From contig NZ_CP073653.1 in NCBI RefSeq assembly GCF_018223745.1, forward strand, positions 4,700,001-4,764,000: a stretch of DNA of 64,000 bases, written 5' to 3'. Source of the DNA: Clostridium beijerinckii (lineage in GTDB: Bacteria > Bacillota > Clostridia > Clostridiales > Clostridiaceae). The notes below the pieces were generated by a model. The model was not told where the DNA came from and did not search any database. It saw nothing but the letters and a program-made list of their open reading frames with translations. The position numbers and the translations under genes are program-made. Positions within the stretch are counted from its first letter, which is position 1. Each line of letters starts with the position of its first letter. Positions 26,320 to 34,666 of the stretch are shown here, piece after piece.

Positions 26320-26525
26320 ACTTAAAACACCTTTTACCGAAATATTACTCAATTATTGTATATTTCTACAAAAAGTATTTAATCCCTTTATTTTCTACGG
26401 AAATATTCAAATAATTTTTACGTTCGACCTCTCCAAAATTGGCTTTGTGGGATTTTACATGAGTACAATTTTGTACCTTTGTTAGGCACTGGGTATTCAC
26501 CAACTCATTATCCAACGTTTCAGAC

Positions 26526-26559
26526 AAAAAAAGACCACCTATTATACTAGGTAGTCTTG
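26526..26559 (-). terminator. Terminator after the 49-residue coiled-coil gene
   Basis: AGACTACCT/AGGTGGTCT stem (26532-26557) followed by TTTTTTT on the minus strand. Confidence 0.8.
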
Positions 26560-26563
26560 ATTA

Positions 26564-26713
26564 TTATTTCCCAAATAACCTTTCTCCAACTCTATACTTT
26601 TCATATTTCTTATTCAATTTTTCAATTTCTTTTTTTAGTATTTCATTTTCTTTTTTCAATGCTCCATTTTCTTCACTAAGCTTTAATAATTTCTCTAATA
26701 ATTCATTATCCAT
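26564..26713 (-). CDS. Small leucine-zipper-like protein
   Basis: 49 residues, MDNELLEKLLKLSEENGALK... then KENEILKKEIEKLNKKYEKY. Heptads of Leu/Ile run through residues 5-38, so it should form a parallel coiled coil. It has an AAGAGG ribosome site 12 bases upstream and a strong terminator right after the stop, so it is a real short transcript. No DNA-binding motif; could be a dimerising partner or an anti-repressor-size peptide. Confidence 0.65.
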   Translation of the reverse strand: MDNELLEKLLKLSEENGALKKENEILKKEIEKLNKKYEKYRVGERLFGK

Positions 26714-26833
26714 TGTTATTTTATCCTCTTTTCATTAGTTTTTACTGATAGTATACAAGCTTTTTTATAAGAATTAAAGTAATAATTTCTTCATCTTTAA
26801 AATGATGTTATACTTACTTCTGAGGTGATTTTA

Positions 26834-28168
26834 ATGTGGATAGAAGATTTATTAAAAGATATTGAAAAAACTAAATTTAGCCTACACAAATTATTTAAAA
26901 ACCCTATTACTAACGAATCTATATCATGTATTGACTACATCAACTTAGTTTTAGAAGATTTTTTAAATAAACAAAAGCAATTAATAATTTCAATGAATGG
27001 TCTTAATAAGCTTGAATTAATCGAAAATAACTTTCAAAATATAAATAATCAAACAGCTCATGAGCTATCCTTAAAAATAAACTGTAATTCAAAATTGACT
27101 AACTTATTAATTACCTATATATATTGGAAGTATATGAATCCTAATAGTAAATTAAAACACAATGTTAATATGATGATTATAAAAAAAATCTTTAAAATAA
27201 AAGATAGTTTTAAAGAGCATATAACTCCTATAGCTTGTACTACTAATTGTTATCTTTGTAAAGGTTATGCAACAGTTGCTATTTTTGATTATGATCAAAG
27301 TAAATTGGAATTTAAATGTAATACATGTGGACATTCCTACAAAATTAATTTATCAGATAAATCAAAAGCTGGTGGTTATAGAGATGTTCAATATACCAAG
27401 TGTAATTGTCATACTTGTAGTACTATAACAAGCAATATAAATAGTAAAACGATTAATAAATTTAATGAATTAAAAGATACTTGTATCAATTTAATTGAAG
27501 ATAGTAATCAGTATATTGATTTACCTAGCAATTTCGCCATGCAAAATGCTTATGACATTTATATGAGTAATACTAATGAGCAAATCGATGAGATTTTGAA
27601 ATACAATCCAACTTCATTAGAACAATTTAAAAATATATTAAACAATATTTCAAATTCTAATTATAATAATTATGATTATGAAACATTATTATCAAAACTA
27701 GAAAATCATGGTATTGTTTATCACTCTAAGAAAAAGAAACCTATTAAGTATAAAGAACTTTTTATTAGTTACTTACTACATACTAAGAATCAGAATAATT
27801 GCGAAGAAATGTTCCAAAAGATTTCCAGTACCATTTTTAATGGTGATTTTTTTAAATATTTAAATATTAATAATAGCAGAAATGATATATCTATTAATTT
27901 TAACCTAAGTATTATCAACAAATCTTCGAGTTATTTTCATATATCGTCTAAAACAAATTGTGAAAGGCTTAAAGACTATCTTTATGAAGATAGTCTATAT
28001 ATAAATCCGTATTTTATCAACCTCTCTACTCATAAATCTCAAAATCCTAGTTATAGAGATGAACTTATTAATGAAATTAATTCTAGGATACAAGATTATT
28101 CAGAGAGTAGATTAAAATTTGTTTTAAATTCCTTAGATTCACTAGAGAAATTTGATAGCAAAAATTAA
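26834..28168 (+). CDS. Unknown zinc-ribbon protein, independent prophage gene
   Basis: 444 residues, not recognised. A zinc-ribbon lies at about 130-200: CTTNCYLCKGYA ... FKCNTCGHSY, then CNCHTCS. The rest is helical and Asn-rich. There is no membrane segment. ATG follows GAGGTGATTTTA, and a strong hairpin terminator follows the stop. It stands alone on the plus strand in the lysogenic region, so it may be expressed in the lysogen as a fitness or phage-exclusion gene; this is inference from position. Confidence 0.65.
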   Translation: MWIEDLLKDIEKTKFSLHKLFKNPITNESISCIDYINLVLEDFLNKQKQLIISMNGLNKLELIENNFQNINNQTAHELSLKINCNSKLTNLLITYIYWKYMNPNSKLKHNVNMMIIKKIFKIKDSFKEHITPIACTTNCYLCKGYATVAIFDYDQSKLEFKCNTCGHSYKINLSDKSKAGGYRDVQYTKCNCHTCSTITSNINSKTINKFNELKDTCINLIEDSNQYIDLPSNFAMQNAYDIYMSNTNEQIDEILKYNPTSLEQFKNILNNISNSNYNNYDYETLLSKLENHGIVYHSKKKKPIKYKELFISYLLHTKNQNNCEEMFQKISSTIFNGDFFKYLNINNSRNDISINFNLSIINKSSSYFHISSKTNCERLKDYLYEDSLYINPYFINLSTHKSQNPSYRDELINEINSRIQDYSESRLKFVLNSLDSLEKFDSKN

Positions 28169-28182
28169 CCAACATCTTAATT

Positions 28183-28221
28183 AAGGATAACTTATTATAC
28201 ATCAATAAGTTATCCTTTTGT
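28183..28221 (+). terminator. Terminator of the zinc-ribbon gene
   Basis: A 14-bp perfect stem, AAGGATAACTTATT with AATAAGTTATCCTT (28183-28196, 28204-28217), then TTTTG. It could also stop leftward transcripts. Confidence 0.85.
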
Positions 28222-28233
28222 TTATCCTAAATA

Positions 28234-28335
28234 TTATCTATTCGCCCACAACCTCAACAATTGAGATACTATAACTAGCATACATACAACTACTATAAAT
28301 TCTACTATTAGTTTTCCTAAAATCAATCCTATCAA
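28234..28335 (-). CDS. Hydrophobic 33-residue peptide, type I toxin-like candidate
   Basis: TTG start with a well-placed AGAGAGGTG site (six-base spacing) encodes MIGLILGKLIVEFIVVV, then CMLVIVSQLLRLWANR. It is one continuous transmembrane helix with a basic tail, the build of type I toxins and holin-like peptides of Firmicute prophages. A leader of several hundred bases without normal genes precedes it. No antisense RNA was proven. It could be a chance frame, but the ribosome site and hydrophobic pattern argue for a real peptide. Confidence 0.4.
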   Translation of the reverse strand: MIGLILGKLIVEFIVVVCMLVIVSQLLRLWANR

Positions 28336-28344
28336 TACGCTCAC

Positions 28345-28888
28345 CTCTCTGCATAATATATATGATTGATTATTGACTTCTAAAGCATATTTTAATCAAT
28401 ACTACACTTGACTTTAGGCTAATTAAGTAATATTGTTGAGGAGTTTTTCAGATTTTGGATATAAGAAAGCCGATTTTTCACGACTTTTTTCATTGTTGAG
28501 TCTGTTTACGAGTTTCATCAACAAGCCTTATATTTGCTACTAGACACTAACAACCCTGTCCAATATAAGGTAGCTCTATTGTTATTCCACCACCGTATGA
28601 TTAAGGAGATTTCGGCATTGCTCCTAAGGTATTTTAATCCCTATGAATTTTCATTGCTATCGGCTTCATATCACCCCTAAGATATTTTATACTTGCCTTA
28701 GTGCATAACAAGTAAAGCTTACCTAAAATTGGGTAAACTTAATAAGCCATACCCTCTTTTATTTTTTTCAAAATTGTGGTAGACTTAATTTATCAGGATT
28801 AAGTACCTTTTTGGAGGTATGAATTATAAAACATATTAAGTTTTAGGCAACTAGATGCTCGCCAAAGTACCTAGTTGTTTTTTATTAT
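28345..28888. ncRNA. Gene-free region with a possible plus-strand small RNA
   Basis: 544 bases without a normal gene. The minus strand could encode only tiny frames (11 and 31 codons). On the plus strand, CAACTAG/CTAGTTG (28848-28854 with 28871-28877) followed by TTTTTT is a clear terminator at 28848-28884, although no plus-strand gene precedes it. The upstream segment GTACCTTTTTGG (about 28803) could pair with CCAAAGTAC (28862-28870) inside the terminator loop. This looks like a short independent RNA. Confidence 0.4.
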
Positions 28889-29041
28889 CTAAAATGTCTT
28901 TAATAGTTCTTCTAAGCATTTCAAAGCTTCAAGGTGTATTTGTTTATCTTTATCACTCGTATCGGTTTTCAAGGCATATTTTAACGCTTTAATTTGACGT
29001 TGTAATGTTGTTTTATTTGTTGGTATAACTAGATTTAACAT
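28889..29041 (-). CDS. Small helical protein in the integrase operon
   Basis: 50 residues, MLNLVIPTNKTTLQRQIKAL... ending LEALKCLEELLKTF. Basic and helical; not recognised. Its ATG directly follows the TAA of the upstream 62-residue gene, so translation is coupled. It is the last gene of the leftward group starting at the integrase. Confidence 0.6.
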   Translation of the reverse strand: MLNLVIPTNKTTLQRQIKALKYALKTDTSDKDKQIHLEALKCLEELLKTF

Positions 29042-29230
29042 TTAATCACCCTCCACTATCTCTTTTATTTGCTTTAATGTATAAATACCTTTTCCAAATA
29101 TTTCACTGAAACAATATCTAAGTTCCATTATTTTCATCTCTTGTAAGTGTTCTTCTTGCATGAATAAAAGCAAATCTTTGAAATGAGCAAAACAGCCAAA
29201 TTGAGTTTCTATCTCTAACATAAATAACAC
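29042..29230 (-). CDS. Unknown small protein in the integrase operon
   Basis: 62 residues, helical (FCSEIFGKGIYTLKQIKEIV-like C-terminus); not recognised. It follows the 78-residue gene by six bases and is followed at once by the 50-residue gene. Size and place resemble excisionase or integrase-accessory genes, but no winged-helix motif is evident. Confidence 0.6.
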   Translation of the reverse strand: MLFMLEIETQFGCFAHFKDLLLFMQEEHLQEMKIMELRYCFSEIFGKGIYTLKQIKEIVEGD

Positions 29231-29236
29231 CTCGTT

Positions 29237-29473
29237 TTATTCCATTAATTTAATAAGATTCTTTAATCTCAAAAGTTCTTTTTCTCTCTTAGGTATAAAT
29301 ACTTTTAATCTTTTATCTTCAGATTGTTTATATTCTATAAGTTTTTCTTCAAGTTGTTCTAATCGAATTTTAAGACAAAGGATAATTTCCGAGTATTCAT
29401 CTACTTCAATATTGGTAATATCTCTTGTTGCATAACCATTTACAACTCTATCCCATATAATATCTACCTGCAT
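29237..29473 (-). CDS. Unknown small coiled-coil protein after the integrase
   Basis: 78 residues. N-terminal half MQVDIIWDRVVNGYATRDI, then a heptad-rich helix (IILCLKIRLEQLEEKLIEYK). It begins eight bases after the integrase stop. Not recognised; it could assist recombination. Confidence 0.6.
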   Translation of the reverse strand: MQVDIIWDRVVNGYATRDITNIEVDEYSEIILCLKIRLEQLEEKLIEYKQSEDKRLKVFIPKREKELLRLKNLIKLME

Positions 29474-29481
29474 CTTTACAC

Positions 29482-30399
29482 CTACTTTCTTAGATTCATA
29501 AGTGGACTAGTTTTAACCGACATTTCAACTATTTGTTCATCTTTTAAACCTTGCAAATAACGTTTAGTTATTGAAATATTTTCATGACCGAGACAACGGC
29601 TTAAAGAATATACATCAAGCCCATTACGAAGCTGACTAATAGCATAAAAATGTCTTGCAGTATGAGGACTACAACGTATATCTTTTCTTATTTCTGCTTT
29701 CTCCCCTGCTATTTTCATCACTCTTTCAACTGATTCAATTGTTAATGGTTTAAATCTATAGCTTAAGAAAAATGGCGTAGCTTCATCAACATTTCTATTG
29801 GCAAAATAGCTATCCCTGCATCTCACATATCTAATGATTATACGTCTTACATAAGGGCTTAAAGCTACTCTTCTATCTTTTCTTCCCTTACCTTGCTTTA
29901 CTGTTAAATAAGTTTCTTTTACATCATCATTCTTTATGGAACATAATTCTAAGTTTCTGATACCAGTATCAAATAATATTGCTAAAATACATTTATTTCT
30001 AATATTCATATAATCGCTACCTGTATAGACTTTCATCATTCTATTAACTTCATCATCATCAAATGAATTTATTATTACTTTTCCTTCCCTTAACCAGTTC
30101 ACTTTCAACATTGGATTATTTTCAATTATTTCTTCATCTGTTATATATTTAAAGAAAGCTCTAAAACATTTAATAATTCCATTTATATATGTTGTTTTTC
30201 TACCTTGTCTTTGTAAAAATTTAACATAGGATTTTATATGTGCTGGCTTAACATCCTCCACATCAGTAATATTAAATTCTTTCTCTAAATAGGTAAACAT
30301 TAACGAATTATTGTTTTTATAACCTTTTAAAGTTCTTTTAGAGTAATTTCTTATCTCTAGTTCAAGAATAAATTCTTTTAGCAAATCTCTTAATAACAA
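29482..30399 (-). CDS. int: Phage integrase, tyrosine recombinase
   Basis: About 305 residues. N-terminal SAM-like core-binding domain (residues ~1-95) and C-terminal catalytic domain with R (FDTGIRNLELCSI), HTARHFYA (HxxR), LGHENISITKRYL (His and nucleophilic Tyr). It catalyses integration and, with a directionality factor, excision. TTG at 30399, placed behind AGGGGGTG, is the likely start; a longer reading from 30456 would run through that ribosome site and a CTGTTATTAACAG palindrome. Its position facing yebC marks the prophage's right end. Confidence 0.92.
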   Translation of the reverse strand: MLLRDLLKEFILELEIRNYSKRTLKGYKNNNSLMFTYLEKEFNITDVEDVKPAHIKSYVKFLQRQGRKTTYINGIIKCFRAFFKYITDEEIIENNPMLKVNWLREGKVIINSFDDDEVNRMMKVYTGSDYMNIRNKCILAILFDTGIRNLELCSIKNDDVKETYLTVKQGKGRKDRRVALSPYVRRIIIRYVRCRDSYFANRNVDEATPFFLSYRFKPLTIESVERVMKIAGEKAEIRKDIRCSPHTARHFYAISQLRNGLDVYSLSRCLGHENISITKRYLQGLKDEQIVEMSVKTSPLMNLRK

Positions 30400-30546
30400 A
30401 AAAACACCCCCTGTTAATAACAGAAAGTGTTTAACATAACATACACCATTAAACATAAACCATAATGGATGTATACCTTAATTATTTAGTTTTTAGAGTC
30501 AATGTTCTTATCAGTTCAATCCTAGCAATACCAATGCTTTCAGAGC
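30400..30546. other. Prophage right junction (attR candidate) and integrase upstream region
   Basis: Between the integrase start and the yebC stop. It contains a CTGTTA/TAACAG palindrome next to the ribosome site and an inverted pair ATACACCATTA (30440-30450) with TAATGGATGTAT (30463-30474), which could be integrase arm or excisionase sites. The attachment core probably lies in 30480-30560, near the 3' end of yebC, but the left junction is outside the window so the repeat cannot be checked. Confidence 0.4.
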
Positions 30547-31284
30547 CTATTCATCCCATCCTTCAGGGAATTCAGCGTTGTGGTACACTTCTTGAACGTC
30601 ATCATCGTCATCAAGTAAATCTAACATCTTTTGGAACTTCTTAGCATCAGCTTCATCTATTGCTGTGTATGTATCTGGAATCATCTTAACTGAAGCTTCT
30701 AAGAATTCAATGCCTTGTGCTTCTAATGCTTCTCTAACTGTTCCGAACTCTTCCGGTGCAGTTGTTACTACAAATACTTCATCTTCTGATGCGAAATCTT
30801 CAGCACCAGCATCTAATGCAATCATCATTAATTCATCTTCGTCTTTATCTTCTTTTTCAATGACAATTTCACCTTTTTCTTGGAACATAAATGATACACA
30901 ACCTGATGTACCCATGTTTCCGCCGCCTTTTGTAAATGCACTTCTTACATTTCCAGCAGATCTATTTTTATTATCAGTAAGAGTTTCAACTATTACAGCT
31001 ACTCCACTAGGTCCATAACCTTCATAAACTATATTTTCATAATTAACTGCTGATAATTCACCAGATGCTTTCTTAATTGCTTTTGAAATAGTATCATTAG
31101 GCATGTTTGCTGCCTTGGCTTTTGCAACTACATCTCTTAATTTTGCATTTGTATCTTGATTAGCTCCACCATTCTTAACAGCCATCACAATTTCTTTACC
31201 TATCTTAGTAAAAATCTTACCTCTTTTTGCATCTGTCTTGCCCTTTTTTGCTTGAATGTTATGCCACTTTGAGTGTCCTGACAT
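30547..31284 (-). CDS. yebC: YebC/PmpR family regulator
   Basis: 245 residues, full length. Begins [19 protein letters not shown], the invariant family start, and contains [14 protein letters not shown] (near 120) and an acidic C-terminus ending [20 protein letters not shown]. YebC proteins are cytosolic DNA- or ribosome-associated factors; recent work on the family links some members to relief of proline-stretch stalling. It is a single gene with an AGGAGG site. It is intact although the prophage is integrated just beyond its stop codon. Confidence 0.95.
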   Translation of the reverse strand: MSGHSKWHNIQAKKGKTDAKRGKIFTKIGKEIVMAVKNGGANQDTNAKLRDVVAKAKAANMPNDTISKAIKKASGELSAVNYENIVYEGYGPSGVAVIVETLTDNKNRSAGNVRSAFTKGGGNMGTSGCVSFMFQEKGEIVIEKEDKDEDELMMIALDAGAEDFASEDEVFVVTTAPEEFGTVREALEAQGIEFLEASVKMIPDTYTAIDEADAKKFQKMLDLLDDDDDVQEVYHNAEFPEGWDE

Positions 31285-32172
31285 ATGTTTTCCTCCTTAC
31301 TTTATTCGTAATAATTATCTATATTTCTATAAATATATATTGCAATTAAGCCCCTACATCTTGATCTTATTTTAGCACTTAACTTACTAAAGTTTTAAAT
31401 ATAGCTTCATGTCAACAATATATATAATATCTATTTGTAACGATTCTTATTACAAGTTATTCATTTAATTAATGATTTTTTCTTTAAAATACAAAATCCA
31501 ACAGCTATTATACCACATTTTACATAAGTTCACAATTATCCTATCACCAAATAATTCTCTATAAGCTTTATTAAAATATAACATTATATTACAGCCAAGT
31601 TTCTAGCTTTTTAACACAATTTTGGATCTAATCCATTAGAATTTAAATGCAAATTTATCATTATGGCATATATAAACCTAAGTTGCATGTTATAAAAAAT
31701 TTATTGCTAAAACTATATTTTCACTTTGAAATAAAAATCTCCAGTAGTAGTTAATTATGAATAATAAATTTTATAATTAGCTTGTATTCTCATTCTTTTA
31801 CGAAGTATCTCGCTGAGCTTCAAATACGTAACTATAGACATTCCAATTATTAATTAGACTTATTCTGTGAACATATTTCCATATTTACTGTATATAAATG
31901 ATTATCTTTAGCTAGAAATCATAAATATATTTGTGGAGAAAACATTTGAAAATGAGCTGTTAAAGGTTCTTAGCTGTAGGTTGTTCCATTTTAGCTTGTC
32001 AAACTGAAAGTTGGAGCATGCTAAAGTGGATACAACCTGCTGCTTAGAACCTTCAGCGATATTTTCATAGCTTTTCGGAATCAAAATATTTATGATTTCG
32101 GCAAGTTACCACATAAGTCTAGTTTTAAAGTTGGATATCTATAAGCAACGAACCATAATTCTAAAATACTAT
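31285..32172. other. Long intergenic region with family A copy A1
   Basis: 888 bases without a gene. The right part is hairpin element A1 (31915-32099). The left 600 bases are AT-rich; I see no gene or clear structured element there. Confidence 0.5.
31915..32099 (+). repeat. Family A long hairpin element, copy A1
   Basis: An imperfect palindrome of about 185 bases. Outer arms are GAAATCATAAATAT / ATATTTATGATTTC; the middle stem contains AAGGTTCTTAGC / GCTTAGAACCTT and AGGTTGTTCCATTTTAGC / GCTAAAGTGGATACAACCT. The apex is GCTTGTC-N-GGAGCATGC. It is about 95% identical to A5 in inverted orientation 27.6 kb away. Confidence 0.85.
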
Positions 32173-32820
32173 TTATATTTTCAAATATAATCTAGTTCCC
32201 TCTTTAAAATATATGTCCTCTTCACTTTTTCTAACTATCACTTTTCCGTTAGTAACTTCTACAATCTCGTTTTCTATATCTTCAGCCATTAGCTTTTCTG
32301 CTAATATATTGACAACTACTTTATCGCTGTATTCAGTACCTTCTATATGCCAAGAATTTTGACCGCATGTATATTGAACTTTTCCAAATAGATCATATTC
32401 CATTTCAAAACTTAATTTTAAGCCTTCAACCTTTTCTACAACTCCAGCTGATTTTATTGCGATGCTGGCACCTTTTGTATAGGCTCTAGTTAAGCCACCT
32501 GCCCCTAAAAGTATTCCGCCAAAATATCTCGTAACAACTACTGCACAATCTGTCACTCTACTTTTTTTCATCACTTCAAGAATTGGTATTCCTGCTGTTC
32601 CTTGTGGTTCGCCATCATCTGAGTACCTTTGAATATTCATGTCTTTTCCGATTATATATGCTGAGCAATTATGCCTTGCCTGTTTGTGCATATTCTTTAT
32701 CTCATTTATAAAAGCTTTAGCTTCCTCTTCATTTTCCACTCTTCTTGCATAACCAATAAACTCTGACTTCTTTTCTTCAAATCTATCTTCACCAAAGTCT
32801 TTTACTGTAATGTACGACAT
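32173..32820 (-). CDS. yigZ: YigZ/IMPACT family protein
   Basis: 215 residues, full length for the family. N-terminal UPF0029/IMPACT domain: KSEFIGYARRVENEEEA, QARHNCSAYIIG (near 47), SDDGEPQGTAGIPILEVM (67-84), VVVTRYFGGILLGAGGLTRAY (95-115), then a C-terminal ferredoxin-like DUF1949 domain. Related IMPACT proteins act on translation control in eukaryotes; the bacterial role is unsettled. Stand-alone gene. Confidence 0.93.
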   Translation of the reverse strand: MSYITVKDFGEDRFEEKKSEFIGYARRVENEEEAKAFINEIKNMHKQARHNCSAYIIGKDMNIQRYSDDGEPQGTAGIPILEVMKKSRVTDCAVVVTRYFGGILLGAGGLTRAYTKGASIAIKSAGVVEKVEGLKLSFEMEYDLFGKVQYTCGQNSWHIEGTEYSDKVVVNILAEKLMAEDIENEIVEVTNGKVIVRKSEEDIYFKEGTRLYLKI

Positions 32821-33196
32821 ATCAATCTAGCTCCTTTTCAATCTCAAATCAGAATATATAGTACGCATATTGATTTAAAACAATTTTATACATACTTAAA
32901 TAATTAGAATATTACGATACCTTCCTATGCTGCATTTTTACTGCATATTCTGAAGAATATATATTGTACAGAATATATATTCTAATATTGTTTAAAATAT
33001 ATATTCTAAAATTCTTAAGAATATTAACATGAAGTGAAACTTAGCCTCAGAGGGAGTTTTTAGGTGCCCCTTGATGGTAACTCTCCCACTGAAGGTTAGT
33101 TGAACTTATCTAGTGTCGCGTGCCACTGTTATCTCCCACTTTAATAGAATATGGGAATATTACAGCTACTAGATATCCGATAAAATCTCTCACTAG
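32821..33196. other. Intergenic region with a separate hairpin
   Basis: 376 bases. A hairpin pairs CTTAGCCTCAGAGGGAG (about 33040-33056) with CTCTCCCACTGAAGGTTAG (about 33081-33099), around a GC-richer loop, followed by a second TCTCCCACTTT segment. Three copies of the AT-rich word ATATATTCT lie just left (32950-33012). Could be a structured RNA or another repeat family; only one copy is in the window. Confidence 0.4.
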
Positions 33197-34639
33197 TTAA
33201 TTTAACTTGTCATATCTAAGTTCCTTAGCCAAAATTAATTCTTCCTTAAGTATTTTCATACCTTTCTCAATCTTTTCCTTATCGGTTTGATAAAAGGCTA
33301 TCCTAAAAGAATCTTGTCCATCATTTTGTGATGTAAAGAACATAGCCCCTGGAGTAATATATACATTTTTCTTTCTAAGTTTTATAAAAAGTTCTTTAGT
33401 ATTAATCTTAAACTCATCTTTTAAAGTTATATAAAAATTCAATCCACCTTTTGGATCATTGTAGGTTAACATATCTTTAAATTCACTATCTAGAATTGTT
33501 TTTAAATGCGTATACCTTTTTATATATTCATCATTTAGATTTTTAATATTCTTTTTCCACTTATTACTCGAAATATATAATTCCAAGGCTCTCTGCATTA
33601 AACTTGAAGTAGTTATATCTGTATTGTGCTTTGAATTTTGAAGAGTTTCACTGAATACTTCTGGTGCAACTAAGTATCCTAATCTTATTCCTGGAAGAAA
33701 TATTTTCGAAAAACTTTTTATATAAATTACCCTATCATTTTTATCAAGCCATTTAAACGGCACATATTCTAATGAATTTTCATATATAAGTTCCGATAAA
33801 TAATCATCTTCAATTATGTAAAAATCATAAATTTCTGCAAGGTCTAAAATTCTCTTCTTCTTTTCTATACTATAACTTACTCCTGTTGGATTTTGAAAAT
33901 AACTCATTGTATAAAAACATTTTATTTCGTTTTTCTGTAATATCTTTTCAAATTTATTTAAGTTTATTCCATCTTCATCAATTGGCACTTCAAACAAATT
34001 AACTTTTCTCCATTTAAATACTGATAATGCTCCTACATATGTTGGCTTTTCAACTATTATATTATCATTTATATTTAATATTCCTTTAGATGCTATATCA
34101 ATTCCTTGTTGAGCACCTGATATAATTATTATGTCTTCATCGTTTAATTTATTATTCCAAAATACTTTATTTATAGTATAAATAAGATTAGTATATCCAT
34201 TTCTGTTGTCTGAAAGTAACGCATTTGCTCCATCTCTTTCTAAAACTTCATTTATAATTCCTTTTAAATCATCAATAGGGAATAACACTTCCCCTGTAGT
34301 CTCCCCAGTAAAATCTATTACATCAGTTAAATCTCCCATGGATATCTTTTTTAATGCATTTGAATATTCTTTTCTAAAATTTGAAGCAACTTCTTTTCTT
34401 TTTGCATAACTACCGCTTCCTACCTTTTGATAGGCATAACCTTCTGATTTAAGCTTATTGTATGCACTAACTATAGTGACATTGTTTACGCCTAATTTTT
34501 TTGACAGCTCTCTTATAGTTGGAAGTTTGTCTCCTTCTTTTATCTTTCTTTTATCAATTAAACTTTTTATATAATTAGCTACTTGAATATACTTAGGGAT
34601 ATCATTATCTTTAAACGTAAAATCTTTATAAATATCCAT
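33197..34639 (-). CDS. MocR-type regulator (GntR helix-turn-helix plus aminotransferase)
   Basis: 480 residues. N-terminal winged helix, residues ~10-80 (GDKLPTIRELSKKLGVNNVT, then IVSAYNKLKSEGYAYQKVGS), joined to a fold-type I aminotransferase domain. The PLP lysine is in YIKSFSKIFLPGIRLGY (~305-320), with ISGAQQGID and FQNPTGVSY motifs. MocR proteins sense PLP or amino acid-related ligands and usually regulate a neighbouring gene. It begins 28 bases after the nucleotidyltransferase gene, so the two are probably cotranscribed. The target is not evident from the neighbours. Confidence 0.9.
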   Translation of the reverse strand: MDIYKDFTFKDNDIPKYIQVANYIKSLIDKRKIKEGDKLPTIRELSKKLGVNNVTIVSAYNKLKSEGYAYQKVGSGSYAKRKEVASNFRKEYSNALKKISMGDLTDVIDFTGETTGEVLFPIDDLKGIINEVLERDGANALLSDNRNGYTNLIYTINKVFWNNKLNDEDIIIISGAQQGIDIASKGILNINDNIIVEKPTYVGALSVFKWRKVNLFEVPIDEDGINLNKFEKILQKNEIKCFYTMSYFQNPTGVSYSIEKKKRILDLAEIYDFYIIEDDYLSELIYENSLEYVPFKWLDKNDRVIYIKSFSKIFLPGIRLGYLVAPEVFSETLQNSKHNTDITTSSLMQRALELYISSNKWKKNIKNLNDEYIKRYTHLKTILDSEFKDMLTYNDPKGGLNFYITLKDEFKINTKELFIKLRKKNVYITPGAMFFTSQNDGQDSFRIAFYQTDKEKIEKGMKILKEELILAKELRYDKLN

Positions 34640-34666
34640 AAAACTCTCCTTTAATTGATTGTAAGA

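Noticed and set aside
30400-30456. Longer integrase N-terminus
   Set aside because: The extension runs through a strong AGGGGGTG ribosome site and a palindrome, and is hydrophobic unlike integrase N-termini.
30400-30546. tRNA gene as the attachment site
   Set aside because: No cloverleaf or CCA end could be found near the integrase; the nearest gene end is yebC.
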